A stretch of DNA of 64,000 nucleotides from Shewanella jiangmenensis (GTDB lineage: Bacteria; Pseudomonadota; Gammaproteobacteria; Enterobacterales; Shewanellaceae), in assembly GCF_018596335.1 (NCBI RefSeq), contig NZ_JAHEPS010000004.1, positions 394,637 through 458,636 on the forward strand, given 5' to 3'. The position numbers and the translations under genes were made by a program. The notes beneath the pieces were generated by a model. That model was not told the DNA's origin. It saw only the letters and a program-made list of their open reading frames with translations, and made no database searches. Positions 17,167 to 26,251 of this stretch are shown piece by piece (within the stretch, counting starts at the first letter, position 1; every line of letters begins with the position of its first letter).

Positions 17167-18024
17167 ATGAAATCACTGATTGGGTGCCTGCTGCTTGTCT
17201 TGCTGCAGGCGAGCTTGGCGGTAAATGCGGTTGCTACCGACATGAACAGCGCCGATGCTGAGATTATCCTCGCCTACCGCACCACCGAAAAACTGCCCTT
17301 TATTGCCCAGGCGCCCGACAATCGGGGCCTGTTTGAAGATATGTTTCGTGAGGCTGCGCACCGCGCCGGGCTGCGCCTCAAAATCGAGCGCATGCCCAAG
17401 GCGCGTATTCTTAATGCGCTTATCAATGGCGACGTGGATTTTTACCCGCAATTTACCTTTGATGACGCGCGCAACAAGTACACTTTTTTTGCGCCGAATG
17501 GTCTCAACGTCAGTTACAGCGCTATTTCGAGACCGGGCATTGGGAGGCTGGATTCAGCCGAGCACTTTAACGGTCTGACATTACTGCATGGGGTCGGTAA
17601 TCCGGATTATCTCGATAAGCTGGGCTTTGGCAGCGCCCGAACCAAACGTTTTGAGGTGGCCGAAATGGATTTGGCCAAGGCCATTATGATGATCCAAAAA
17701 GGCCGCGCCGATGCCTATATCTATGAGGCTGAGCCGCTGGAATACGCCCTGATTAAAAGTGGCGTGACCGATGTCATCCTGCACCGCGAGCTGATGAGCC
17801 AGGCCGAGCCTGCAACCTTGGGCTTTTCACGAAAGTCGCGCCTGATAGCGCTGGAGCCGAATCCTTTTTACGACGGGGCGAGCCCTGTATCGGCCGACAA
17901 TCAACCCGAGCGTCTGGTTGCCGGCTCACCGCTGGCAAGGCTCGTAGGCGCGCTGGACGAGATGCGCCGTGATGGCACCATTGCCGCCTTGTACCGCAAG
18001 TATCTTGGGCAGGAACCACAGTAG
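17167..18024 (+). CDS. Orphan periplasmic solute-binding protein (SBP_bac_3-like)
   Basis: 285 aa from the ATG at 17167, which gives a clean signal peptide (KSLIGCLLLVLLQASLAVNA). The remainder has the two-lobed amino-acid-binding-protein pattern (ILAYRTTEKLPFI start, DVDFYPQFTFDDAR mid-lobe, KGRADAYIYEAEPLEY hinge region). No permease or ATPase gene lies nearby, so it is either a free sensor partner or an orphan of the family that Shewanella carries in many copies. The frame extends to 17101, but that would place the signal peptide internally. Ligand unknown. Confidence 0.8.
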   Translation: MKSLIGCLLLVLLQASLAVNAVATDMNSADAEIILAYRTTEKLPFIAQAPDNRGLFEDMFREAAHRAGLRLKIERMPKARILNALINGDVDFYPQFTFDDARNKYTFFAPNGLNVSYSAISRPGIGRLDSAEHFNGLTLLHGVGNPDYLDKLGFGSARTKRFEVAEMDLAKAIMMIQKGRADAYIYEAEPLEYALIKSGVTDVILHRELMSQAEPATLGFSRKSRLIALEPNPFYDGASPVSADNQPERLVAGSPLARLVGALDEMRRDGTIAALYRKYLGQEPQ

Positions 18025-18066
18025 TTCGGCTGTTGTTGTAATGAATGATTGTTGCGATGATGTTTA

Positions 18067-19593
18067 TCAGCGCCCGAGCTGCTGTGACAGGCTGGCGAGC
18101 AGCCTGTCCATGGCGCGATATCCGAGCGCCTGCGCCAGATGTTTGCGCTCCACATTGGGGCTATTTTCAAGGTCGGCGATGGTGCGGGCTACCCGCTGCA
18201 GGCGGTGAAAGCTTCGCACCGACAACCCAAGCCGGTTAACGCTTTGCTCAAGAAATTCAAGATCCTGCTGCATGAATCCCGCCTGTTTCAGCTCTTTTCC
18301 CGTGAGTTCACTGTTAAGTTTGCCAGCCCGCGCCAACTGGCGTTCGCGGGCGTTGGCCACCCTGCGGGCTATGGTGTCAGTGGTGTCGGCGGTCGGGGCA
18401 TTTTGGGTGAGGGTGCCCGGCGGCAGTGGAGGTACTTCGATGGACAAATCGAAGCGGTCAAGAAAGGGGCCCGAAAGCCGTGCCAGATAGCGGCTGATTT
18501 GCTCGGGACTCGAGCGGCTGCCGGGGCCGGCACTGCCGCAGGGGCTTGGGTTCATGGCGGCTATCAGCTGAAAGCGGCTGGCAAAGGTGAGTTTGGCGGC
18601 GGCGCGGGAGATAACTACCTCGCCTGTCTCCATCGGCTCGCGCAGGCAGTCGAGCACCTTGCGCGGGAATTCCGCCAGTTCATCGAGAAACAGCACGCCC
18701 CGGTGGGCGAGGGAAATCTCCCCGGGCTTGGGCATGCTGCCACCGCCAACCAGAGAGATGGCTGAGCAGGTGTGGTGCGGTGAGCGAAAGGGGCGGCGAT
18801 GAAACTCACTGGGTTTGATATTAAGCCCTGCCACCGAATGCAGCGCCGCCACTTCAAGTGCTTCGTCGTAATCGAGCGGCGGCAGTAAGCCCATTATCCG
18901 GCTGGCGAGCATGGTTTTACCGCAGCCCGGCAATCCCAGCATAAGTAGGTTGTGAGCGCCTGCGGCGGCTATTTCCAGCGCCTGCTTGGCCTGATACTGG
19001 CCAATGACCTCACTGAGGCAGTTAAATCTTGCCGGTGCGTCATCCAGCCACTCGGCGCCTTGCTCAAGCCCCGGCAATGGCTGCTGCCCATGCAGAAACG
19101 CCACCAGATGCACCAGCTGGCTACACAAACGAATGGCGGGATAGTCGACCAGCTCGGCATCGGCGCGGTTGGCGAGTGGCAATATGAGTTCGTGCCCGTC
19201 CCTGCGGGCGGCAACTATAACGGGCAGCAGCCCCTGACAGAAGCGGATTTCACCCGACAGTGCCAGCTCACCGACAAACTCGCGGTTTTTAAGGCTTGCG
19301 AGTGGGATTTGCCCCGAGGCGGCCAGAATGCCGATGGCAATGGGCAGGTCGTAGCGGCCACCCTGTTTGGGTAAGTCGGCCGGGGCGAGATTGACTGTGA
19401 TGCGCCGCATCGGAAACTCAAACCCAGCGTTCACGAGGGCGCTTCGAACCCGCTCGCGGGCTTCTTTGACCGAGGCTTCGGGCAGGCCAACCAGATTGAA
19501 GGCGGGCAGGCCGTTGGCAAGATGCACCTCAACCGTCACGGCCGGAGCCTCAACGCCGAGGCTGGCGCGGGTGGCAACGCAGGCGATGCTCAT
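18067..19593 (-). CDS. comM: ComM/YifB family Mg-chelatase-like AAA ATPase
   Basis: 508 aa, full length for YifB/ComM. An N-terminal Lon-protease-like domain (CVATRASLGVEAPAVTVEVHL region) precedes the AAA+ module with Walker A GLPGCGKT and Walker B LFLDELAEF; the C-terminal Mg-chelatase lid contains RTIADLE. In naturally competent bacteria ComM is a hexameric helicase that promotes branch migration during integration of transformed DNA; it is also conserved in non-competent species. It stands alone on this strand and converges with the upstream binding-protein gene. Confidence 0.93.
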   Translation of the reverse strand: MSIACVATRASLGVEAPAVTVEVHLANGLPAFNLVGLPEASVKEARERVRSALVNAGFEFPMRRITVNLAPADLPKQGGRYDLPIAIGILAASGQIPLASLKNREFVGELALSGEIRFCQGLLPVIVAARRDGHELILPLANRADAELVDYPAIRLCSQLVHLVAFLHGQQPLPGLEQGAEWLDDAPARFNCLSEVIGQYQAKQALEIAAAGAHNLLMLGLPGCGKTMLASRIMGLLPPLDYDEALEVAALHSVAGLNIKPSEFHRRPFRSPHHTCSAISLVGGGSMPKPGEISLAHRGVLFLDELAEFPRKVLDCLREPMETGEVVISRAAAKLTFASRFQLIAAMNPSPCGSAGPGSRSSPEQISRYLARLSGPFLDRFDLSIEVPPLPPGTLTQNAPTADTTDTIARRVANARERQLARAGKLNSELTGKELKQAGFMQQDLEFLEQSVNRLGLSVRSFHRLQRVARTIADLENSPNVERKHLAQALGYRAMDRLLASLSQQLGR

Positions 19594-19682
19594 GGGACAA
19601 ATCCTTTTGTTCCGGGATAGAGCTCAGTGTAGCAGCTGCGCGGCCTGCAGCACGATTCGGTGATACGAAGGTACTAAATGCT

Positions 19683-19694
19683 ACATTGCAATGT
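19683..19694. promoter_or_regulatory. Palindrome ACATTGCAATGT upstream of the binding-protein/cyclase operon
   Basis: Perfect 12-bp palindrome in the 204-bp spacer between comM and the rightward PBP-diguanylate cyclase pair, about 105 bp before the first start codon. A TATAGT hexamer follows at 19713-19718. It could be an operator; no regulator can be assigned. Confidence 0.35.
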
Positions 19695-19797
19695 GTTGCA
19701 TTTTGTGACATTTATAGTTAATTCTTCTGCGACGCAGAAGCAAGGACGATACATTACCAGCAGGGAGCCGTAGCCGTCGGGTAAGTAGGGTGTATTC

Positions 19798-20853
19798 ATG
19801 AGGATGACGTTTTTTTGGGGATTGATGCTGCTGTCGTCCCTGACGCATGCCAAAACTGATGTGTTATTTCTGAATCCGGGCACCAGCGATGAAAGCTTTT
19901 GGCACGATGTGGATAGCTTGCTGACGGTGGCCGCGGCCAAGTATGATTTTGACGTCAAAACCCTTCACTCCAACCGCAATCACTTTGAAATGATCCGTCA
20001 GGCTACCGAGGCTGCCGCGTCAACCACTCTCCCCAAGTACGTGATTTTGGTCAATGAAAAGCAGTCCGGCGCCCGCATGCTGGAGGCTTTTTACCAAAAG
20101 CCGGTTTATGTGCAGTTTTTGCTGAACGATCTTAAGCCGCTGGAGCGCGGCGCACTGCTGCGCGATCCCCATTGGAGCAAATACCTGTTGCCGCCTGTGG
20201 TGCCGGATAATCGCAGCATAGGCTATCAAACCGCCCGCGCCCTGATGGCGGGGCTCGGAAAAGATAAGCCGGCGCAGGTGGTGCTTATTTCCGGTGACAA
20301 GTCCACACCGGCATCGGTACAGCGCACCGAGGGCGCGCTGGCGGCTTTGCAATCCATGGCTGAAATCAGTACCGAACAAACTGTCTATGGACAGTGGCAG
20401 GAAGCCAAGGCGTATCAACAAACACAAATTCTGCTGAGCCGTTATCCCAAACTCGATGCCGTCTGGACTGCCAATGACTTAATGGCGTTTGGCGCCATTC
20501 GTGCTATCCGAGAATCGGGGCGTGAGCCCGGCAGGGACGTGCGCATCGCCACCATCAACACCTCACCGGAAGTACTTGCCGCAAGGCGCAGTGGCGAAAT
20601 CAATGTGCTTGGTGGCGGCCATTGTCTGGCGGCCGGAGTGGCGCTTGCCAATCTAAGGCAGCACAACGTCAGCGGCCACTACCCCGACAGCCGTTACCCA
20701 CTGTTTTGGATGCTGAATCCCGACAGTGAGTTTTTCAGCGCGCTCGAGCGGCGTGACTGGGACTTTTTACTCAACATGACCTTAATTGCGCCAATGGACG
20801 GCGACGAGTCGCAGATGGTGCTGTGCGACGGGCCTGTCACCGGGTGCAGGTGA
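19798..20853 (+). CDS. Periplasmic sugar-type binding protein (LuxP/RbsB-like), partner of the downstream cyclase
   Basis: 351 aa with a signal peptide (RMTFFWGLMLLSSLTHA). The mature part follows the periplasmic-binding-protein type I (LacI/RbsB/LuxP) fold: VLFLNPGTSDESFWHDV at the first strand, then SRYPKLDAVWTANDLMAFGA, a typical hinge-region motif. There are no transporter genes. The next gene, 4 bases downstream, is a membrane diguanylate cyclase with a periplasmic sensor region, so this protein probably delivers a ligand signal to it, as LuxP does to LuxQ. The ligand is unknown. Confidence 0.82.
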   Translation: MRMTFFWGLMLLSSLTHAKTDVLFLNPGTSDESFWHDVDSLLTVAAAKYDFDVKTLHSNRNHFEMIRQATEAAASTTLPKYVILVNEKQSGARMLEAFYQKPVYVQFLLNDLKPLERGALLRDPHWSKYLLPPVVPDNRSIGYQTARALMAGLGKDKPAQVVLISGDKSTPASVQRTEGALAALQSMAEISTEQTVYGQWQEAKAYQQTQILLSRYPKLDAVWTANDLMAFGAIRAIRESGREPGRDVRIATINTSPEVLAARRSGEINVLGGGHCLAAGVALANLRQHNVSGHYPDSRYPLFWMLNPDSEFFSALERRDWDFLLNMTLIAPMDGDESQMVLCDGPVTGCR

Positions 20854-20857
20854 GGCC

Positions 20858-22738
20858 TTGAGCAGCAGATTTACCTCCATCAGCAGCAAGGTGACCGTGA
20901 TGATTATCATGGCCAGTTCCCTGTTTGCGCTGCTGACCATGCTCATTCAGCTGCTGTGGAATTATCTTGGCGCCGTCGGCAATGCCCGCAATGAAATCCA
21001 TGGCTACAGCGAGCTTATCCTGCCAACGCTGGCTCAGGCGCTGTGGGATGTTGACCGCTCGCTGCAGCAGGATTTGCTCTCTGGCATGGAGCAGATGCCC
21101 AACGTCGGCAGTGTCGAACTGGCAAGCCGCGATGGGGTTTACATTAAGCTTGGCGGCGAAGCCCAACTCGGCAGCCAAGCCCAGCCCGGCAGCGAAGCTC
21201 AGCGTGGGGGCGAATCGCGGCGTAGCGCCGACGCGGTGGCCGAGCCTGTGGTGCTGGCGGTTAACTACGAAGGCGAGCGCATTGCCACCCTCACCATTGC
21301 GCTTGACCGCAGCGAGATTTATTCCACCCTGTGGCATCAAATGGTGCCCCTGCTGCTTGGCAATGCACTCAAGACGCTCGCGATGGCATTTGTCATCCTC
21401 TATTTGCTCAAGCATTTGATCATGAAGCGGTTACTGGCACTATCCAGCTTTGCCGATGCGGTGGGTTTATCGGAAGGGGCACGGGCGGTGCCGGCGCTTC
21501 AGCTTGACCGGAAAAATGATGAAATCGGCCAGGTGGCGTCAGCCCTCGAGGCCATGTATCGCCGTATTCGCGGCGATTGGGCTCTTATCCGCCAGCAGCA
21601 ACGTAAACTGGCGCTGCGTGGCCGGGCTCTCAGCCACACGGTGGAGCGTCAGGATGACATGCTTAAATGGATGGCGCAGGCAAATCAGCTGCTTGCCGAA
21701 GTCAGTCTGCGCTTTTTAAAGGCCTCGGCAACCGACTCGGCCGCTGAGCTTGGCTTTTTTACCGAAAACCTCGGCCAGATGCTCGCCGTAGAGCGGGTTG
21801 CCGTGATGGAGTTTGGCGATGGGCGGGTGTCCTATCGCGGCTTCTGGTCGCCGGAGCCTGACGCCATGCCCGCCAGAGACCTGCTTATCGATAACCTGCC
21901 GGCATTGCACCACAAATTTGGCCAGACCCGTACCGTGGTGATTGAGGATGTTGAGCAAATCTGCGACAGCGATCCGTTGGAATACCGTTATCTTAAGCAG
22001 GTTGGTATCACCTCGGTGGCCGGTTTTGCCATCACGGACGGGGATACCTTACTCGGGGTGCTTGCGGTCAGCAATCTGACGGCGCCGCTTTGCTGGAGCC
22101 CCGAAAAGTCGGCCATTCTGACTCAGTTTGCCGCGGCGCTGAACGAGCTGTGGCTGCGGGAGCGGCGTGAGCAGCGGATGCTTGAACTGCAGCAGGAGCT
22201 GATGCGGGTCAACGTAAAACTCGCTGAAGAAGCGGTGACTGATGCGCTGACTGGCCTCAGTAACCGCCGCCCCTTTGTCGAGCGCCTGTCGGCGGAGATT
22301 TTCCGCACCGGCGCGCTGCTGATGATAGATGTGGACTTTTTCAAGCGTTACAACGACAGCTATGGCCATCTTGCCGGCGACGATGTGCTTAAGCGGCTGG
22401 CGCAATTGTTAAAAGAGACACTGCCGAAAAATGCCCTGCCGGCGCGGATCGGCGGTGAAGAATTTGCGGTGGTGATCCCGGGCATGGATGCAGAGGCGCT
22501 GACCTTGCTGTGCCGGGATTTACTCGATGCGGTGCGGATACTGGCCATTCCTCATCAGGGCTCGCACCTTGGCCATGTTTCCCTCAGCATAGGCGCGGTT
22601 TCTCTTGAACATTGCAGCAGCGTTCGTGATGCCATGGGCAAGGCCGATGCGAGCCTGTATCTGGCCAAAGAGCAAGGCCGCAACACTGCGGTGGTCAATG
22701 GTTCTTTGTCGGTGCTGACTGTCCGTCAGGCAGACTGA
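20858..22738 (+). CDS. Membrane diguanylate cyclase with periplasmic sensor, HAMP, GAF and GGEEF domains
   Basis: 626 aa if started at TTG 20858, which has AGGTGAGG just upstream (20847-20854) and sits 4 bases after the binding-protein stop; an ATG at 20786 would overlap that gene by 68 bases. Layout: membrane helix (about 15-38), periplasmic region to about 165, second helix (about 168-188), HAMP, a helical linker, a GAF-like domain (about 280-440) and a C-terminal GGDEF domain. The cyclase motif is GGEEF, an active variant, and no RxxD inhibitory site precedes it, so product inhibition may be weak. The periplasmic part contains a four-fold repeat of a 6-residue unit. Likely function: ligand-controlled c-di-GMP synthesis together with the upstream binding protein. 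Confidence 0.86.
   Translation: MSSRFTSISSKVTVMIIMASSLFALLTMLIQLLWNYLGAVGNARNEIHGYSELILPTLAQALWDVDRSLQQDLLSGMEQMPNVGSVELASRDGVYIKLGGEAQLGSQAQPGSEAQRGGESRRSADAVAEPVVLAVNYEGERIATLTIALDRSEIYSTLWHQMVPLLLGNALKTLAMAFVILYLLKHLIMKRLLALSSFADAVGLSEGARAVPALQLDRKNDEIGQVASALEAMYRRIRGDWALIRQQQRKLALRGRALSHTVERQDDMLKWMAQANQLLAEVSLRFLKASATDSAAELGFFTENLGQMLAVERVAVMEFGDGRVSYRGFWSPEPDAMPARDLLIDNLPALHHKFGQTRTVVIEDVEQICDSDPLEYRYLKQVGITSVAGFAITDGDTLLGVLAVSNLTAPLCWSPEKSAILTQFAAALNELWLRERREQRMLELQQELMRVNVKLAEEAVTDALTGLSNRRPFVERLSAEIFRTGALLMIDVDFFKRYNDSYGHLAGDDVLKRLAQLLKETLPKNALPARIGGEEFAVVIPGMDAEALTLLCRDLLDAVRILAIPHQGSHLGHVSLSIGAVSLEHCSSVRDAMGKADASLYLAKEQGRNTAVVNGSLSVLTVRQAD
21152..21223 (+). repeat. In-frame 18-bp tandem repeat x4 inside the diguanylate cyclase
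   Basis: Four imperfect 18-bp units starting at 21152, 21170, 21188 and 21206. They encode GGEAQL, GSQAQP, GSEAQR and GGESRR, a polar, probably flexible insert in the periplasmic sensor region. Copy number changes would keep the frame. Confidence 0.85.
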
Positions 22739-22749
22739 TTGCAAAACCC

Positions 22750-22801
22750 TTTGCTGATGTCCTTTGCAAATGTTCGCTGCTGATGTCCCTTGCTGATTTC
22801 A
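22750..22801. repeat. 13-bp tandem repeat x4, intergenic
   Basis: Units TTTGCTGATGTCC, TTTGCAAATGTTC, GCTGCTGATGTCC, CTTGCTGATTTCA, between the convergent cyclase and binding-protein genes. A more degenerate unit may precede them at 22737-22749. No terminator-like hairpin is evident here. Confidence 0.7.
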
Positions 22802-22816
22802 GGCCGGAATACCCGC

Positions 22817-23617
22817 TCAGGGCTGGGGTTGCTGCAGTTTTTCCTGGTTTATTTCGAGTATCCGCGCCAGTTCGCCCTGGTTTCTGAGCTTATTGATTTG
22901 CTCATCAAAATGGCGCTTAAGCCATTCCCGCTTCGGGCTTTGGGGCGAAATCAGCAGGTAAAAGGGTTCGCTGGGCGCGCCGATGATGGGGCCTTTGCCA
23001 AGCGGCGGAAACGGCTGATTGGGCATCAGAGCCAATTTGGCCGGCAGCAGCTCCAGTCGGTCGAGGTAAAAGCGGCAGCGCCCGGCACTCAGCACTTCAG
23101 AAAGCTGCTTGTAGCTTGCTGTGCGCACCACGTCTGTGCCGCTTGCCAGACCGAAGTGGCTGTAGTTGTGATCGCCAAGGCCGCAAACCGTGCCAGCGCT
23201 GCGTAATTCTTCTGCTGAGGCAACCTCGGTTGGTGCGTCTTTCGTCGAAGCGAGAAAAAAATAGCCGGGTGTCAGATAATAATAAGGCTCAGATGAGATA
23301 TAATCCCGCTGCCGCTGCTCGTTCATGGATGCGCTCAGGGCACCATCCACGGCTCCGGTAGTCAGGGATACAAGACATCGCCGCCATGGAAGGGACACCA
23401 CCTCATAGGATCCCACCTCAAATACCCGTTTGAGCACATCGATATCGTAACCGGCAAGTTCAGTGGTTTTGGCATTGCCCTGACGGACAAAATAGTTGAA
23501 TGGCGGAAACTCGGTTTCCTCGACACAGAAGGTGAGCTTGCCCTCTGCCGCGTCGCATGGCGGCGCGAGAAGCGTCACAAAGTTGAAAAATGCCAAAAGA
23601 TATAATGATTTGAACAT
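22817..23617 (-). CDS. Orphan periplasmic solute-binding protein (SBP_bac_3)
   Basis: 266 aa from the ATG at 23617, giving a signal peptide (FKSLYLLAFFNFVTLLAPPCDA). The mature start LTFCVEETEFPPFNYF and the DIDVLKRVFE segment match amino-acid-type binding proteins (SBP_bac_3). A frame continues upstream to 23989 but would cross the ytfL gene on the other strand and is rejected. There is no ABC permease nearby. It is divergent from ytfL (82 bp apart). A role as a free sensor or ligand buffer is possible; ligand unknown. Confidence 0.82.
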   Translation of the reverse strand: MFKSLYLLAFFNFVTLLAPPCDAAEGKLTFCVEETEFPPFNYFVRQGNAKTTELAGYDIDVLKRVFEVGSYEVVSLPWRRCLVSLTTGAVDGALSASMNEQRQRDYISSEPYYYLTPGYFFLASTKDAPTEVASAEELRSAGTVCGLGDHNYSHFGLASGTDVVRTASYKQLSEVLSAGRCRFYLDRLELLPAKLALMPNQPFPPLGKGPIIGAPSEPFYLLISPQSPKREWLKRHFDEQINKLRNQGELARILEINQEKLQQPQP

Positions 23618-23698
23618 CGCTCCCCCATCGGCTGTGGCCGACGTACTGAGTATAGCAAGCGATAGGCGCAGCCGCGCTGATCCACAACGGACGAGAAC

Positions 23699-25000
23699 AT
23701 GGGTTTTATAGAGAATATTTTTGTTATCTTGCTGCTGATAAGTGTCAGCTGCTTTTTTTCCATGTCGGAAATTGCGCTGGCAGCCGCCCGTAAAATCCGC
23801 CTGCGCCAACTGGCCGACGAAGGCAATGAGCGCGCCGCCAAGGTATTGGAGCTGCAGGCCCATCCCGGCAACTTTTTCACCGTGGTGCAAATTGGCCTCA
23901 ACGCGGTCGCCATCATGGGCGGTATTGTCGGTGAATCGGCCTTTACCCCGCACATCATGGCGCTGCTGCAAGGCGTTGTGCCCGATCACTGGCTCAGTAA
24001 AGTCAGCTTTTTATTATCATTTTTGCTGGTAACCAGCCTGTTTATTCTGCTCGCTGATTTGATGCCAAAGCGCATTGCGATGGCCATGCCCGAGCGGGTC
24101 GCCATGCGTTTGGTCGGCGCAATCACCCTGTGTATTACCGTGCTGCGCCCCTTGGTTTGGCTCTTCAACGCACTGGCCAACGGTCTGTTTCGCATGCTGC
24201 GTATCCCCACCGAACGTAACGATGCCATCACCGAAGATGATATTTATGCGGTGATGGACGCGGGCGCCGAGGCCGGCGTGCTCGACAAGGGCGAGCAGCA
24301 GATGATGGAAAACGTGTTCGAGATGCAGAGCGTGCCGGTGACGTCGGCCATGACTGCCCGCGAAAGTCTGGTGTTTTTCCGCCAGAACGACACCGAAGAT
24401 GACATCAAGCGCAAAATTACCCAGGACCCGCACAATCAGTTTCTGGTGTGTGATGGTCTGCTGGATTCCATCAAGGGTTATGTGAATTCCACCGATGTGC
24501 TTATTCGATTAATCAGCGGTCAGCCCTTGAATCTGAAAGATAATTCGTTGGTGCGCAGCTGTCCTATTATCCCCGACACCCTGAGCCTTTCTGAGGCGCT
24601 GGATTATTTCCGCAACAACCGGGTGGATTTTGCAGTGGTGATGAACGAGTACGCCCTGGTGATTGGGGTCGTGACCTTCAAAGATCTGCAAAGCGCCGTG
24701 ATGGGCTCCTGGGTGCTGGCCGAAGGCGAGGAGCAAATCGTCGCCCGCGATGCCTCCTCCTGGCTGGTGGACGGCGTGACGCCTATCACCGACGTCATGC
24801 GCGCCTTTGGCATCGACAGTTTTCCCCAGAGCCAAAACTACGAGACCATCGCCGGTTTCATTATGTTTATGCTAAGAAAAATACCGCGCCGCACGGACTT
24901 TGTGGTCTATGCCGGTTACAAGTTTGAAGTGGTTGATATCGACTCCTACAAGGTTGATCAGTTGCTGGTAACCCGGGTCGAGCAGCCGCCGCTGAGCTAA
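23699..25000 (+). CDS. ytfL: YtfL-like CNNM/CBS/CorC-domain inner-membrane protein
   Basis: 433 aa. N-terminal CNNM (DUF21) membrane domain of about 190 residues, opening with a helix that contains SCFFSMSEIALAAARK, followed by a CBS pair (about 210-330: MTARESLVFF, then VVMNEYALVIGVVTFKDL) and a C-terminal CorC/HlyC domain. The architecture and the ADEGNERAAKVLELQ region resemble E. coli YtfL. CNNM/CorC proteins are implicated in Mg2+/divalent cation efflux; the 'hemolysin' label in databases is historical. It is monocistronic and ends before a repeat tract and a terminator. Confidence 0.9.
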   Translation: MGFIENIFVILLLISVSCFFSMSEIALAAARKIRLRQLADEGNERAAKVLELQAHPGNFFTVVQIGLNAVAIMGGIVGESAFTPHIMALLQGVVPDHWLSKVSFLLSFLLVTSLFILLADLMPKRIAMAMPERVAMRLVGAITLCITVLRPLVWLFNALANGLFRMLRIPTERNDAITEDDIYAVMDAGAEAGVLDKGEQQMMENVFEMQSVPVTSAMTARESLVFFRQNDTEDDIKRKITQDPHNQFLVCDGLLDSIKGYVNSTDVLIRLISGQPLNLKDNSLVRSCPIIPDTLSLSEALDYFRNNRVDFAVVMNEYALVIGVVTFKDLQSAVMGSWVLAEGEEQIVARDASSWLVDGVTPITDVMRAFGIDSFPQSQNYETIAGFIMFMLRKIPRRTDFVVYAGYKFEVVDIDSYKVDQLLVTRVEQPPLS

Positions 25001-25038
25001 TCCCAGCTCAAAGCCAGGCCAAAGTGCAAAGCCGGGCG

Positions 25039-25086
25039 AAAAGTAAGGCGAAAAGTAGGGCGAAAAGTAGGGTAAAAAGCCAGGCG
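25039..25086. repeat. 12-bp tandem repeat x4, intergenic after ytfL
   Basis: AAAAGTAAGGCG, AAAAGTAGGGCG, AAAAGTAGGGTA, AAAAGCCAGGCG, with more degenerate copies on both sides (from about 25008 to 25100). It lies between the ytfL stop and the terminator. Confidence 0.75.
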
Positions 25087-25122
25087 CAAAACTAAGCTGC
25101 GCCGGATGTCCGGACTCAAGCG

Positions 25123-25160
25123 AAAAAGCCGCGAAGCTATTAATGGCTCGCGGCTTTCTT
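25123..25160. terminator. Bidirectional terminator between ytfL and ilvY
   Basis: AAAGCCGCGAAGC and GCTCGCGGCTTT pair around an 8-base loop (one mismatch). An A-run lies on the left and T-rich sequence on the right, suiting both convergent genes. Confidence 0.82.
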
Positions 25161-25189
25161 ATTTGTAAAAAGCTTTATTTCTTCAAAGC

Positions 25190-26068
25190 TTATTGGTCGA
25201 TACAGTCGAGAAAGGCGGCAATCAGCGGGTCATCCAGCCGTTTACCTTTGCAGCAGCAGCCAAGCTCAAACGGCGCTATCGGCACGGGGCTTGGAATAAG
25301 CGCAATCCGGTCGCGCACCGGGCTGTGCTGGATCACCACTTCCGGAGTGATGCTCACCCCGCAGCCGAGCGCCACCATGGAGACAATCGCCTCGTGGCCC
25401 GACACCTTGGCGTAAATATTCGGATTAATGCCCATGGCGCGAAACCAGGCATCGGCGCGACGCCTCCCTGGGCCATGCTCTTGTAAAATAAAGGGTAATC
25501 TGTCCCACTGGATGCTGGCTTCTGCCAATAGCTCCTTGGCGCGGCAATGTACCTGGGGCGCTATCAGGGTCAGTGGAATGGTTTCAATCGGCGCAAAATG
25601 CAGGTTTTCCGGAAAGGATTCCGGCAGCGCCGCAATGGCGATGTCGGCGCGGTTTTGCTGCACTTCGCTGACCGCGTGGGCGGCATCGCCGGTGCTGAGC
25701 ACGATTTCGACCAACGGATGCTCGCGGCGGAATTTATCCAGCATCTTGGGCAGGTGGCTGTAGGCTGCCGTGACCGAGCAGTAGAGATTCAGGCGGCCCT
25801 TGAGCTGCAGTTGATTGGGGTCGATGCGGCTTCTGAGCTGCTCCCAGCCGTTGACTGTGTCCTGGGCAAACTGACGAAATTCCACCCCGGCCGGCGTGAG
25901 GCTGACGCTGCGGTTATCGCGCTCAAACAGCCGGGTGCCGGCGTCTTCTTCCAGTCGCTGCATGGCGCGGCTTAAGGTTGAGGGGCTGACATGCATCTGC
26001 TCGGCGGTGCGGGCAAACTGCAGGGTGTCACACAGGCTCAGGAACAACTTGATTTCTCTGATATCCAC
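25190..26068 (-). CDS. ilvY: IlvY, LysR-type activator of ilvC
   Basis: 292 aa, the usual LysR length. N-terminal HTH (DIREIKLFLSLCDTLQFARTA, SPSTLSRAMQRLEEDAG) and a C-terminal periplasmic-binding-like effector domain. It is divergent from ilvC with 183 bp between the starts, the conserved arrangement in gammaproteobacteria. IlvY binds the shared spacer and activates ilvC when the substrates acetolactate or acetohydroxybutyrate are present. Confidence 0.94.
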   Translation of the reverse strand: MDIREIKLFLSLCDTLQFARTAEQMHVSPSTLSRAMQRLEEDAGTRLFERDNRSVSLTPAGVEFRQFAQDTVNGWEQLRSRIDPNQLQLKGRLNLYCSVTAAYSHLPKMLDKFRREHPLVEIVLSTGDAAHAVSEVQQNRADIAIAALPESFPENLHFAPIETIPLTLIAPQVHCRAKELLAEASIQWDRLPFILQEHGPGRRRADAWFRAMGINPNIYAKVSGHEAIVSMVALGCGVSITPEVVIQHSPVRDRIALIPSPVPIAPFELGCCCKGKRLDDPLIAAFLDCIDQ

Positions 26069-26141
26069 ACTGACCTCGACGTCCGGATTAGGCTGGTTTC
26101 ACGTTGCTAAAAGTGAAATGTTAGATTTCGTATATATCATT

Positions 26142-26169
26142 TTGAGCAATGCTAACCCTCCGCTATAGT
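26142..26169 (+). promoter_or_regulatory. Candidate ilvC promoter
   Basis: TTGAGC (26142-26147), 16-bp spacer, TATAGT (26164-26169). It lies in the ilvY-ilvC spacer. An AGC-AAT-GCT inverted repeat overlaps the -35 side and may be part of an IlvY site. Confidence 0.55.
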
Positions 26170-26251
26170 GATTTCAATCACAATCGACGAGCCCTTTCGC
26201 AGGCATGCTGATTGTTTGAACCCAATTAACGAAGGATAAGTGGTATTCACT

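Noticed and set aside
26240..26251. GTG start for ilvC
   Set aside because: Ribosome site would be only 2 bases away, and the conserved N-terminus starts at the ATG at 26252.
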